Assembly (NCBI GenBank): GCA_012934845.2
Contig: WNNJ02000017.1
Coordinates: forward strand, 1-64,000
Direction: 5' to 3'
Origin: Pomphorhynchus laevis
Lineage: Eukaryota > Acanthocephala > Palaeacanthocephala > Echinorhynchida > Pomphorhynchidae
Length of the DNA stretch: 64,000 bases
Shown one piece after another: positions 21,701-36,700 of this stretch; position 1 is the stretch's first letter, and the number at the start of each line of letters is the position of its first letter. The position numbers and the translations under genes were made by a program. The notes under the pieces were generated by a model. It was not told the DNA's origin and ran no database searches. It was given only the letters and a program-made list of their open reading frames with translations.

Positions 21701-24700
21701 CATAATGGAAACAGAATGCAATTGTAAAAGTCTTAGTTTTGATAAAATAAATGAACATATATGTACCCATAATCTAGAATTAATTGAAAATTGTGAATTA
21801 AGAAAGCTGCTATCAAAAGGGTATAAATATAGATTAAATAATAACAACGACAAAAATAAAATTTACAATTCGTTATATAATAACTTAACTGATTACTTTA
21901 GTAAGCTGATTAATAGTGAAAGCTCGAATATATCTCGAATATATATAAGATAAAAATTTGGAAAGATTATATATTTGATAAAATTAAAAATAAACTGAAA
22001 ATAGCAAACAATTATAAAAGGAAAAATAAAATTAATAAAGATATGTATACAGAACTTACTAAATTAAAGCAAAACTATATAATAACAACTATTGATAAAG
22101 CTAGTAATAACTTTGTCTTCATATGCAAAAAGCTTTATTATGATATACTAATGAAAGAGGTTAATTCTAATGATTTAAATGTATATAGTAACTGAATGTA
22201 ATTTTAAAAGTCTTAGTTTTGATAAAATAAATGAACACATATGTACCCATAATCTAGAATTAATTGAAAATTGTGAATTAAGAAAGCTGCTATCAAAAGG
22301 GTATAAATATAGATTAAATAATAACAACGACCAAAATAAAATTTACAATTCGTTATAAATGCTTACTTTAGTAAGCTGATTAATAGTGAAAGCTCGAATA
22401 TATCTAAGATAAAGATTTGGAAACCCCGTACATAGAGTTTATAATGTACACGCCTCCACCATTCGACCACGAGGTGCTATAAAAATATTAATTGTACATT
22501 GTTAAAAATTTTAAACAGTACTATCGATATTGCAACACTGAAGCATATCAAAATCGTCAACATTTATCCGTAATTTAAATCAAAACGAATAATATCAAAA
22601 GTTTTAGTCTAATTACGCTTCAATAACTAGGAAATTATAGATTGAATGGATAATCGAGCCTTATTAAAGAAATGAAAAATTGCATTTAAAGTGAAATCGC
22701 AAATACTAAAACAATAAAATACTAAACTTAGCGACATAGGAATGCAGCAAATCAACAAATAAAATATCTTACTCTCCTTTGTATGCTCTTATAAGTCCGA
22801 GAGTAACTTTTGTTAACTGAGTTTCAGGAAATTTTAGTTTGGATAGAGCTAGCGCACAAGGGGCAGACATTACACTCGCTGTTACCAAATGGACCGACGG
22901 TATCTGAAAGCATTATAATAAATGTTGGTGGTAAATAATTAATAAAAAAATACTCCTAAGGAAATAAATGCCCCAAGCACTGATCCTGACACTGAAGCGA
23001 AGCCTCCAGCCAGCATTGCAAATATTTCAGAGTCAGTCATGTGAATGAGAAACGGCTTCATTATTAAGGGTACTTCACTCTTAAAACAAATCGATATTTT
23101 TTGAGAAAGTCACTATCGATAATTTAATTCATCTGCTTCATCAAGGATAACGTAAAACTTTATTCGCTTATATTAATTATTAATATTTTTATTGTTAATT
23201 ATTAATGGTCAGTTAATGTATTTATAATGCTGAATATATCAATTATATTAACAATTGATTGAAAATTAATAAATTATTAATTAATTACAAATTATCAGCA
23301 AATAATTACTTTGGAAATACATTATTAATTCAAAGTATTTATTAATATTCAGTATAATTAATTGGCTTTCTTAATTGGTTGTCTTAGTAAACAAAAAAAT
23401 ATTATTCATCTTAAAATTTACAGAAAATATTTTAAATGTTCTCTTAATATAAAAAGTATGTTCTAGCGAGGAATATATTTGCCCTTGTTACGTTCCTATT
23501 CAAATTTACAATTCCAACAAATATACCGAGGAGCAACTTTGCGGTTTATAAACCAAGGCCTAAATATTGCAATGACTAAAAAATATTGATTTAATTGTAT
23601 GGACGATTCCGACATCCGTTTTCAACATTCCCGTACTGTGAATAATTAAATAAAATATGAAATTTTTTACCTATTACTGAAAATCACTAAACTGATGACC
23701 GAAATCTTCAATGAAAAGCCGCTCACATTATTGAGTTTATATTATTGATACATTATTGATATTTCAACGAGACGAATAGCAACAAAAACTTAAACGTCTA
23801 ATCTGACAATTGCAAATACCTTTAAATAATTATTAAATTATTAATCTCTTTACAATTATGTCAACTAGTGAAATAAGTCTCTTAGTTAATTAATATATGT
23901 TTTAAATATTTTCAATTACAAAGTTAGTTTTGATATAAAAAATTATGTAAATTTTGTAAACGAACCTGTCCAATGAAAATGTTTGCAGCAGAGTTAATCG
24001 ATTCAGTTGGACTTGTAGACAGTATTGTTGATAAAAGCCACCCAATCTTACGAATTATCCATTGCATCCAACCCATATAATAAAGAAGGCTGACAGTCGC
24101 AGCCATGAACATTACAATAGACAATACCTAATTAAAATTACATTTTAAATAGTTGATAATGATCTATTATTGATAAAAATTATTGGAGTTGGATCAAAGA
24201 AAGAAGGAAAATTTTATTTGATATTTCGCTAACTTCTCTTAGCATCTTCAGAAATTTACTCTAAAGATCGGTAAATTTCTGAAGATGCTAACAGAGGTTA
24301 ACGAAATATCAAATAAAAATTTTCCTTTCTTTGATCCAGCTCCAATAATTCTTTATTGATTAGTTAATTGTTTGAGAACCATTCCATCACATTCATTTTT
24401 CGATAATTGAATAAAATCAGTTATCGAGCAACAATAAATATCTCATTTCAGCTAAAAACGTATCAAGAACTGATTCGAATTTAAAATCTGATTAAAGGAA
24501 GATTATAACTGAACTACTTTCCTTAAGCATTTTTAATGCGAAAAATTTGTAAACAATATTCTTGAATAATGAACGTTTTGAATTTATATTTTATTGCGAT
24601 TAGGCTAATATAGTATATCAACCGAATCTATTATATATTGTATCTTATATCTGTTTCGTAAAAGAATAAAACTACGATGAAATGTTATGATACAACTTAT

Positions 24701-27700
24701 GTATGAATTTTAGCCTTATTTTAGCCTAATTTATGAATTTTATAAGTTTATAAAATGTATGTACTTTGTTATAAAGTTATTCGTCGCATACTTTCTTAAC
24801 AGATATACGCCTTTATAACTGGTTCCCTTTGTACTAATATTTTTAACATGTACCTTTATACTGGAATCAGTAGATGATCATATGTAATGTAATATTATAT
24901 ATTGTATTATACTATGTGTAACTCTGTGTGAATTATTTTAAATAATTCACACATTTAGTTATTGTAAATAACTAAATGTGTGAATTATTGTGTGAATTAT
25001 TGTGTGAATTATTTTAAATAATTCACACATTTCTTAAATATAATTGTGAAAATTATTGTATTCCAACAAATATTAGCAATTGTTACAAAATAAAGTGCGA
25101 CGGTAAAGATAACATATTGTAATTTATATTTAATAATCATGTGGCTCGAAGGTTTAGAGTTAAAGATGTAGCTATCACTGATCTAGCAATATACCATCAT
25201 TGACAGGAGATCAACAAACGTAAATATTACATCAAATATAAATATGTCCATTTAAGTGAATATGTTAAAAACTTTCATTAAAATATTTATATACTTTTGG
25301 TAAAATTTGTAAATTTAAAGGAATGAAAAAGGATTCCTGTAATTTGAAAAATAGTTAATTATCTAAACTAGTAAAATAATGAATATATCGTTAAAAATTG
25401 TAAATATAACGTCAGGTGACAGTTACGAAATATTAATTGTTTATATATTGTTTGAATCACAAGGCACTTCGATCGTTTCCTGTTGAATTTTTATTCGAAA
25501 GCATATATTTCCGTTCGAGATGTATTCTTGAATAATGGACGTATTAAATTTATATTTTATTGCGATTAAGTTGATTTAATTAAAATATATTTGGAACCTG
25601 ACACACTAATATATTCACCACGGATAAAGCATAACTCGGTGATTTTTTAAGATGCAACGATTGCGTTTTATTGCTAAGATATTCCGCGTTTTGTTAAGGA
25701 ATTGGCAATAAGCGTTTGCGGTTAGTCAATATAAAAATACCTCATTAGCGATGCTGATAGAAAGATTAAGTTCAGATATTTCCGTTCGAGATGTAAAAGT
25801 TATTCCGATAACAAAAAATACATTATTCGTCCTTTTTAAAATTCAGAGTTTAATAAATGAAAAATAGGTCAAGGTTATACTCGAATAGCATTGAGAGTTT
25901 TAACTTTTGGCTACCAATATATTGTATTTGACGCCGATAATTTCCTCTGCATTAATTACGGGTGTTGAATCTCAGAGTTTACCAAATTTTAGTAAAATTT
26001 ATTTTAAAAATATTTTATCATCAATGTTGATAATTAATACAATAAATTAATTTATTAATTTAATATTATTAAATTATATTTATTAATAACAAAAATTATT
26101 ATTTATAATTATTATTTAAATTATTTTTTATAAAATAATTTATTATTAAATTACATAATTACAAGAGGTTTGTATTTTTAGTTGGTTATTAATTTGTCTA
26201 CATGATTTTTATTTTAGCTAAATAAAAATATTCTAATTTTTGTACTTACATTGATAGCAAAGACATTAAAATTTATCAAATCTCCGTAAATAAATTCAGC
26301 TCCAGATTTCGAAAAGTTCAAAAAAATTTCAACTCTATCAGCAATCCATTTGATAAGATCGAATCCGAACTTTGTTTGCATCACGAAAAATCCAAGCCAA
26401 AATTGCATTATAAGTCCACCAATGACAATACGCCAGTTTACCTAGTCCGAAAAAATTTAATTTTCAATGACTTATAAATAAATTTTTGTTTCAACCTTTA
26501 ACATAAATTTACGTTTTATTCTTAATATTTCAAATATCGAGTAGAAATTAAAGCATTTCAAAATGACCTTTAATTTTTAGCTCTTTATATTACAGTATCA
26601 ATTGTTCTTGGACTATTATTATATTAGTAGGTGGAGCAAGATCAGAGACGTATCATTAAAGCATAAAAATGTGAATAAAGACAAATGATGGAAACATGTT
26701 GTAAACAAATCACAATCAAATATCTACGTAGATAGTTTTCTTTCTGAACTTTGTCATTGTTCTTGGTAGTAAAATATCAACTGTCTCAGTGTTGTGCCAA
26801 ACGGACTTTCATCTTTGCAAGTACATTTCTATCACAGATTTTATAAAGTATGATGTCTATCAATTATCATCTTCATTGTTATTGTGCGGATATATCAGGT
26901 AAACTCTGATGCGATCAATGTCATTCGCTAATCAGTCAAAGGTATGCACATATATCATAGAATATATGTTATAAATAAATTGTTTAGGCAAATGTTTATT
27001 AAACATTCAATTTGTTCATTGAATGTTTATTTGTTTATTGTCAATTTGTTTATTTGTTTGTTGAATGTTTATTTAACATTCAACGTATATCATAAATGTA
27101 TCAAAACATATATTTTTCATACCTTTATATAGCATATAATACAAGTATATTGTTAATTATCCATAAAAATTTTCAACTTAGGACTATAAATTTATTTTTA
27201 ATATTATTGTGTTAATTTATATATTTTACTATTTTCTGCTTGATGATATTTTTATAGTAACCTAGTTTAAAATAGGTATCTATTAAATTATTTAAATGAT
27301 TTTGAAGAAAGCCAATATCGTTACGCATTGTTGCAATTCTCAAATCAGATCAGATAAATGAGTATAAGTAATAAATAATAATTTTATAATTTTATATAAC
27401 ATTTCATACCCTTTATCGATTGAAATTTAAAATAAAAGTAAATTTTTATGAATTCAATATTAAATAATAGATGATGTAATAAATATTGACTAATAAATGA
27501 TAGAAAATTTCGAATGCACTAATTCGATTCCCCCTTTTGCAACTTGAAATGAATAAGATCAGATAACTTAGTCTACGTATTTAATATAATTATAAATTAA
27601 AAAATACTAAATCAAAATTCAATAATTAAATAGTAAATAAGTAAATATTTATAAATAATAAATAATTGTTATAAAATTTATAATTTATATCAAGTAAAAA

Positions 27701-30700
27701 TAAAAAAATGAAATTTAAAAAATTCAATTTTGATGAATTGACTAATAAATAACGGATGTTGCATCAAAATAAGAAATTAACAGTAATCAGAAGGAACTGC
27801 TATGCTATCAGGTTTCGGCCCCTATTCCTGAAGCCAACATAGAAGCAGGGACAAATACATGATAATGATGTATTTCCATTTATGAAATTTGATTATATCA
27901 AATTAAAATTTAGAATTAAAATTTAAAATAAAAATCAATTTTTATGAATTGACTAACAAATAACCGAAAATGTATCCGAGTAAGGATTAGAGGTGATCTG
28001 GAAGAACTGATGACCTCTAATAAGTATATTGGATATTATAATATTCATATATTAGAGCAGTATATTATAAGTAACAGTATATTTTATTAGCGGTATGCTA
28101 CAATATTAGAACACTTTCTAAGGCAAAATAAAAATAAAGTCAAACCGAAAATTATGTTTAAACTTTAAAATGAAAACTTTTGATGGATAATAAATAATAT
28201 ACTGTGTCATAATAAGAGATGACTCTAATAAATACATTGTTAGCATGTATTTGGCCCAGCTGATAATGTTGAATCAAGAGATGGGTTGTTAGTTTCTAGT
28301 GCTACCTATAATATTAATTCTGATACATCGTATATTATTTATTAATCAATTCATAAGAATTGAATTATAAATAATTCTTACTTTATATCAATTTGAATTA
28401 GAGCAAAACTTACGATTAAAATATTTTCTAAATATTTTTTAAAATATTATATAAAACTTAAAAATAAATTAGGTATAATTGGGCTACTATTACCACCCAA
28501 TTTAACACATTTTACCTTTTTGAAAATAGATGTTTATATATCATATATATCATATATATCATATATCATATCACATATAAATGTTTATGGATATGCTTAC
28601 ATATATCATCAAAATATCGGAACATATATTCCATATCTTTATGTAGTTTATATTTATTTTTTAAAAAGTTATGAGCAAATTTATATTTAATAAAAGCCTG
28701 GACTACATTTTAGAAAATCATATGCAACTGCATGGCTAAATGAACACGCTGAGTAACATTTGTTCATTCGAAAAGAGCGGTAACAACATATTCAAACAGC
28801 ATTTACAAACAAAGTTTATATAATGTAAAACCTATTGTAAAGAACACTAAATTTCGAGAACAAGGAAACCAATAGGTTTTCCAGTATAATAACTTTTGAA
28901 TTATTCTTTTGTTTCCATTTCGATAAAGTCTTTACATCTTTTATCTTCACAAAGTCTGCTATATTCCTTTTTACCTTTAAATTTAAATTTTATTCTACAA
29001 ATAATAGTTAGACATTTATCAGACGGCGGCATTAACCTTTAGACTCAAAACAAGTTAAGCCTTTATATAACAAATGCAGAATAAAAAAATCTGGAAGAAT
29101 TCACATATACTTTTATCAATAAAATGTCATTTTAAGTTTTTAATGTATAAATAGGGTATTTTAATATTTATCTTGACAAGCATTAAGTAGATATTAGCAT
29201 TCTTACAAATTCTGGATGTTCAGATGTTACAAAAAGCATAGACAACACTATCAATATGCCGAAAATTGATTGTAAGGCTGATATCTGTTTGGATCGAATG
29301 ATGAATACCAGAAGTGTTACAACAGTGGCAATAATTATGGCAATTACAACAACTCTAGTATCAAAATATTCTTGAATTAAAAAACGCAATTATTTTTTCA
29401 TATACTTACATTGGAACGTAGGTTCGAATAATCGCATATCTATCCAACACATTGGATATTTTTTTACTTAATCGAAAACGCTTATTAAGCATGGGTAGAA
29501 ACACATCCCATGCAATAAGTACGATGGCGATTATCGTCAGAATGAAAAGAACTAAACAAATATTTTGCTTATAGCTGATAATAAAACGATTGACAATTAT
29601 TAAACAATTGTTTAATAAAATTTTTAAAGCAATTGCTTTTGATTTGAAAAATTAGCAAAGAAGGAGACTATTTACTTTAATTATAAGTCAAATCATAAGT
29701 ACACCATGTTATGCAGCAATCCAAATTAAATATAATTGGATAAATATTTAATTAAATATTTAATTATTAATATATTAATAATATTAATATTTATTTAATT
29801 AGTATTTTATATAATGGTTCCAAAATTCCAAAGCTCTTCACTGAATTCTAGTTAGGACTTTGACTTTTCGAAATTAAATCTAATAATTGAAAATTATCTT
29901 TCCAACTTCGCCATGTCTGGTAACGAGCCCGTGCTGAGAAAGGGGGAGGATTGGCGATAGACTTCGTGACAAGCCAGCCATAAAATACGCGTCGCAAAAC
30001 ATTATGAAATGCTGTCTCAATGAACTTGACGAAAGGCGAATACAATGGTAATGTCAAGTTCTAGGTGAACTCCATAACGAACGGACCAAACGCTGAAGAA
30101 ATAGAAGAAATTAAATTTAATAATTGAGAATTGACTTTCGATATTTAATTTATCGGTCTATTGATGCCGGAATAAAATCTGAAATGTTTCGTTTGATAAC
30201 ATTTGTGCCCTCAGCTTACAGAATACTTAAGTATTAAATTTATTGATTCATTTATATCTAAATAAAAACTAAATTTTGGATCAACAAATACAAATTAATT
30301 TTTATGTTTTACAAGGCTCTGCTTGCATAATTACAAAAAAAATAAATTGCAGTTCTAATTAAATTATTCTCAGAGCTGCTACTGAAATATAAAAATAAAT
30401 TAGTATTTTATTGATCATGCTCCAAAATTACAATTCCAAAGGAATGGATTAAAAATTCTTATTTTTAATAGATAAAAATTGCTTTTAAGAAAGAGTTAAT
30501 ATTTCAGCTTTATAAAAAATATTTTAAAAATAATAAATTTATTACGTTACTAAACTATCAACTGTCATATTACAAATTATTAATCATTAATAATAATATT
30601 TTGTTTAATCATTATATTTTGTTTCGTAATTAGAGACTTATATATCAATATATTATCAATATCATCTATAAAAAATTAATTATAATTAATATATTATAAT

Positions 30701-33700
30701 ATATCAATATATTATAATATATTATAATATATTAATAATATATTATATTATTAATATATAAATTAATATAGAAATATCAACTAACGAGAAATATCGACTA
30801 ACCAGAAAAAGATCAGCTTGAACTGTCGTTTCAAGCCTTCGACCGGTGAGTTAGTACAATAAATATATTATCAACTATAATTTGATAATATTGATAATAT
30901 TATCAATAATATTTTCAATATGTTATATATTGATATATCATATCATATATATTAATATATATCAATATATTATCAATATTATCAATAATATAATATGATA
31001 AAATCAGTTTATAAAAAATAAATTATAATTAATATATTATAATATATCAATATATTATAATATATTATAATATATTAATAATATGTTATATTATTAATTA
31101 ATTATTATAAAATCAGTTTTAAATTAAAACTGATTCTACTCAGTGTCAACTTTGTAGTTGTCTGTTATAATTAGTTAATTTGATTAATTGGCTTAATGAT
31201 ATTGAACTTAATGAATATTAATATTCTTTTATTTGATTTACAAGATTAAATACTCTTAACGTGTAGATAATTATTTATGGTAATGAAGATAACATCATGA
31301 TATATCCGATTAATTGATATTTTCACCAAATGGGACTGTCAGATTATTCACAATTCTCAACTCATAACTCTGATGTAGATATCAGACGTCTATACATGGA
31401 CAATGATTGAGAGCTACTAAAATGAATCGGCAATAATTAGAGATAATTGTTAAAAGTTTAATCGATAAAAAGAAAAATTTTAAAAAACAAATGATATTTC
31501 AAAAATATGTTTTCTATTTTGTAGCTGATGTTTTATTTTGTTTCGTGTTTTGTTGCTGATGATGCTAGAAGAAGCTATTAATTTTCATATTAATAATTAT
31601 TAATAAATTAATTTTTAATAATTATTAATAAATTTATTATTAATCATTAATAATTAAAAACAACTAATTATTTTTCGTTAATTTATCAATTTATAATAAA
31701 GAACACACTTTTGGTTTATACATTAGATTCATCATATGACTAATCAGGCACATGAATCATGTCTGTGCCATCTGCACGAAACGTTACTTGATACTGTTAT
31801 CGTTGTTCTTTCGCGTCTGACTTAAATGATAAATAACATAATTCACGCGGAATGGTCTCATTCTCTCTTTTAAGTAATTCATTAAAACAAGTAAGCCGAT
31901 ATAAAAGAGACCTGCGCTGTCATTTACCAGTTCTTTTGTAAATGATCCTAAATGGTGAAGCGGTAGTTCTGTTGTTGCACTCGATATTAAGTTACCAAAA
32001 GTCGTTCTGGTATTTAATACACATGACTCAATTTATCAATCTAATTTATCAATTTATTATAAAGAGCTTTTGTTTTATATATTAGATTCAGCAATTAAAT
32101 TTCAAATGAAGGAAATATTAAAAATTCAAATATTGATTTCAAATGTTACTGGTAGGACTAAAGTGGATGTATAATGTATTAATTATCTTAAAAATTCTTC
32201 ATTTCTAAACAACGCATTGTATTAATCATTAAATATAATGTCACTGTTTAAATAAACGTTCTCAACAATCATTGCGAAAAAGTTATAGACACTAGGGGAA
32301 TATTACAATGAATTTATTTATGGAGCAAGTTTAAGATAAATCGTGATAAATCGCTTGAATTTTTAATAAAGAGAACATAAACAATAACTTACTGTAATTG
32401 CCGTTTGGAAAAGGAAAAGGGTAATATCCGAATTGAACACTCATTGCAAACCCAAAATATATAACGTAGCCTAAAGTTATTGCTATCCATATCCCAGGCT
32501 TAACAAATTCCTTAATATGAATAAATGCAAATATTTAGGTTTATTAAAATTCAAATTTAAATTTTGATCCATAAATATTTCAGTATTATTAATATAATGT
32601 TTATTATATTTAAGCAAAAAATAGAGTATAATATATTATATATTATACATTATATATCTTATATATATTATAAGATATATAATGTATAAATGAATTTTAT
32701 AATCAGATGCATTTTGATCAAATTGAAAAGTATTTTGTAAAACAAACATTTATATTTTTTAATGGAATGATTCATTAATTAAAGCAACAATAATTGTAAA
32801 CGAAAAGTTGACATCCTTGAATTATTTACTAATCAATAATAAAACATTCGTTGTTATTTACATATTTACTTAGACGTCTTAATGATCGATATATGAAATT
32901 AAATATAATAATCTAATAAGCATTAATTGAATCAAATGTTAATTTGCAGTTATTAGTTAAAAGGGGCGAAATATAAAAAGTTATATAAATATAAAAATTA
33001 ATAATTATATAATTATTTTACATAAAATATATCAAAATAATTATTTGTAATTTTTTATTAGATTAATCAGTTCAGTTATATGAAATAAATAAAGCCGCAG
33101 ATTGCATAGTATTTCAAATTTCTCTTAATATTTTAAGCATTTCTCTTAATCTTTTCTCCAGAATATTTTTACAGTATTTGTATGAATTCTCGGACCTTCT
33201 TTATTAACGAAGCTTATTTACGGTTGACTGAAAAATATTTTTATTAATATTTTAATATTTTAATACATTCATCCAGCGTGGCTGAATGGTAGATGCGTGT
33301 GCATTGTAAATTCCATGTACGGGATTTAAACCTCGAGCATGTACTCTCTATTGACTTCTCTGTAAGCACACGTCAAGACCACAAAGCTGGAGGTGAATCA
33401 GTTTCAATGATCGATATTTTAAACGATATTTGGCCGAATGGTAGATGCGTTTGCATTGCAAACTTTATGTACGGGGTTCAAACCTCGTGCATGCACTCTC
33501 TATTGACTTCTCTGTACGCACACGTCGAAGCCACAAAGGAACGTTGTCGAAAGACGTAGGGGCACCCGATGATAGAGCGGGTTCACTCTTCATAATAATT
33601 AATATAAACCTAATTTTGAGGATAAACAAGATAGATATGAATATAAAAATTATCTTTAAATGAAAATGATAATTTATCTTTATTGTGAACAGGGCATATT

Positions 33701-36700
33701 CCATTTCACGATAAACATATTTGTACATAAAACCATTCACTCATAATTCTAAATATTAAAATTAAATATTAAATGCCAATATTTACACAATATTAAGCCT
33801 TCTCCAGAATATTTCTACAATTTCCGGAATTCATTTGTATGAATTCTTGGATCTTCTTTATTAACGAAGCTTATTTACGGTTGACTGAAAAATGCTGGAA
33901 TACCACTTCACTCAATTGTATTTTTTCACTCGTTGGTATGAATCTTGGAACCAATAATATAAGGCAAATAATTTGTTTCTTCATCTAGTAATCTGGAGGT
34001 GAATCAGTTTCAATGATCGACTAATCATCAAATATTTCTGCGCCTTAAGAATTCTGCCTTTGTTGTTTTTAAATGAAGATATGCGTATCATTTACGGCAA
34101 GCTCGTCTTCTACAACTATTTCAAAGTTGACATTAAATCTTGACAAAATGATCTCTCTAAATTTATTGAGGTAAATACCTGCAGTAAATACCTACATAAA
34201 ATCAAAAACTTGACTTATTTTAAAACATTTGAGACTAAATATACTGTCGGCTAAAAAAGGTGCAGATTTTTTACATCCACGGGAGTTAGCATCTTATTCT
34301 AAGATCTAAGCCACGACGAGTTTTGCCTTTCTCTTTTTTTAATTTACCTCCACAGTACTGAAATGTATTTACCACCAATACTGAAATGTAGCGTACTGAT
34401 ATTGGGTTATAGATAGGATCCAAGCAACGTCCAGTGTCATCAAAAATTTCAATATTTTTGGATGTCGACTAACTGATTTTACCAAGAACGTCTCAAATTG
34501 TTAAGTTGTAAAAAGATTTTTGCTCATTAATTGTGATAATTTCGACTAATTCAAATGAAAACATGCCAAAACAAGATAAAACCCTTTCAGTTTTTTTAAA
34601 GAGTGACAGATCGTCAAATTGCACAATATTAATCGAAAGCTCATTCCAATAGAGCTCGACTCGTCGTTAAAAACAAAAGTTTTGTAATTTGATAAAGAAA
34701 AAATAGAGAAAACCTAAAGATTAAATTTTTTTAATATGTTTCCTGTGAATATAATATGTCATTTTTACGATATAAATTAAAAGTTGTTTTAATTGATGTT
34801 AATTTAATGTTCATATCTAGATATATACCATCTTTATCATCAATATTAGTTTTATTAAGAATAAGGCCACCTGGATAAATTTGTTCGCTTATTGAATGTA
34901 TCAATGTATCAAAACATATATTTTATATCTAATCTGCAGTGAGCACACTAAGTTATATTTTGATCCTTCTAAAAGTGCACAAAATTGTAAATAATAAAAA
35001 TATATATTCTAAAATATTATTTTTATATTTAAAAAATTAAAAAATTATTATTTAATTATTAAAATTATTATAATTATTAAATATTATTTTTTATTTAAAA
35101 GTTCTCCCCTTTTCACTTTAAATAGCTGCCAATTAAAAATCAAATATTTCAAAAAGCAAATTAAATGTAAATGTGAATGTAGTAAATGACTAAATGTAAA
35201 TAATTTTACACGTTAATAGTAAAACAAATATTTTTTTCTAACAAGTTATTCTGTCAATTAATAAATATAACTATACAACCGATATTGTTGTAAATACAGA
35301 GTACTTAAGAAACGCGCATACTTAAAATTTAATTTTATGATATTAGAAAATTAAATCAGCTGAGTCTACGTATTTAATTATAAAATAAACAAAACATATT
35401 AATGCTAAATCAAAATTTAATAATTAAATAATAAAATTAATAATTGTTTTTAGATTTTCTATAATTTAAATCAAGTTAAAAAAATGAAATTTAAAATAAA
35501 CGTCATTTTTATGAATTGACTAATAAATAACAGACGTTGTATCAGAATAAGAATTAGAGGTCATCAGGAGGAACTGCTATGCTATCAGGTTTCGGCCCCT
35601 AACTCCTCTACCCAACATAGCAGCGGGGTCAAATACATGCTAATGATGTATTTCCTCTGAAATAACTATCTAGTATCTTATTCTAATACAAAGTATATTA
35701 TTTATTATTCATCCATAAAAATTTGCCACTTAAGAGTTTAAATTTATTCTTTATATTATTGTGTTGATTTATATATTTTACTATTTTCTGCTTGATGTTA
35801 TTTTTATAGTAACCTAGTTTAAAATATGTATCTATTAAATTATTTAAATGATTTTGAAGAAAGCCAATATCATTACATATTGTTGCAATTCTTAAAATTT
35901 CATTATTTAATGTATTATATTTTATATTATATGGTATGCATGAATGCTCATGCAAAAATATGTTTCTTGTATTTTTAGAAAATTAGAAAATATTTTTTAA
36001 CAACAAAAATTAGAAAATTTTGACGGAGTTGCACAAGTCACTTTTGTACATTGGTGACATTATATATTCATAATTAAATACTGATAATCATTTATAATCA
36101 TGATTTTGATATGTTTAATAATAAAGCATTACTAAATAATGTATGTTACTTACCTTAATTATTATTACATTAATTATTAATGTAATATAATTATCAAAGT
36201 AATGTAACTTTGCAATACAACTAATAAAAATAATATTTTTATGTTATTATCAAAAGCAATTAAACAAACAATAAAAGTTCTAACCTTATATGAGCTAAAA
36301 GACTTAAATATATTTCGATGGTTTTTAATGAATTTGCCTGTCGCGGATGGTTTCTTTGATACATCCCAGTACTTATCATCCACATTATATTGAAAATCTT
36401 CAACAACGCTTGATTTTATTTTGCTATAAATTAAACATGAGTGTTATATGTTTTAAAATTTTAGCATTTTAAAACCATGTGAATTATTGAACTCGATAAT
36501 TATGATACATTATTAAATAATCAAGTCAGATTGATTTACGATGCAATGTCAAGTGGTAGGTATGTTGGTTAGTAACACAAGGAGTGTTTTTATGTGTTCG
36601 TATCAGATTCAGATGTCAATATCAAACCGTATTGATGAAAAAATACTTCCCAATGTGTCAAGTATCTCAAAGCATTGTTCTCGGGGAACGGCATGGAACA

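Larger units (their letters stand above)
33153..33895. repeat. ~640-bp direct duplication with a SINE pair inside
   Basis: TTATTAACGAAGCTTATTTA and its continuation (CGGTTGACTGAAAAAT) occur at 33200 and 33858, each preceded by a TCTCCAGAATATTT block. GGAGGTGAATCAGTTTCAAT occurs at 33390 and again at 33994. The spacing suggests an ancestral tandem duplication or serial insertions at related sites. Confidence 0.7.

Noticed and set aside
33274-33600. Functional tRNA genes
   Set aside because: A and B boxes are present, but the acceptor and anticodon stems do not close and a non-tRNA tail is attached; a SINE head explains it better.
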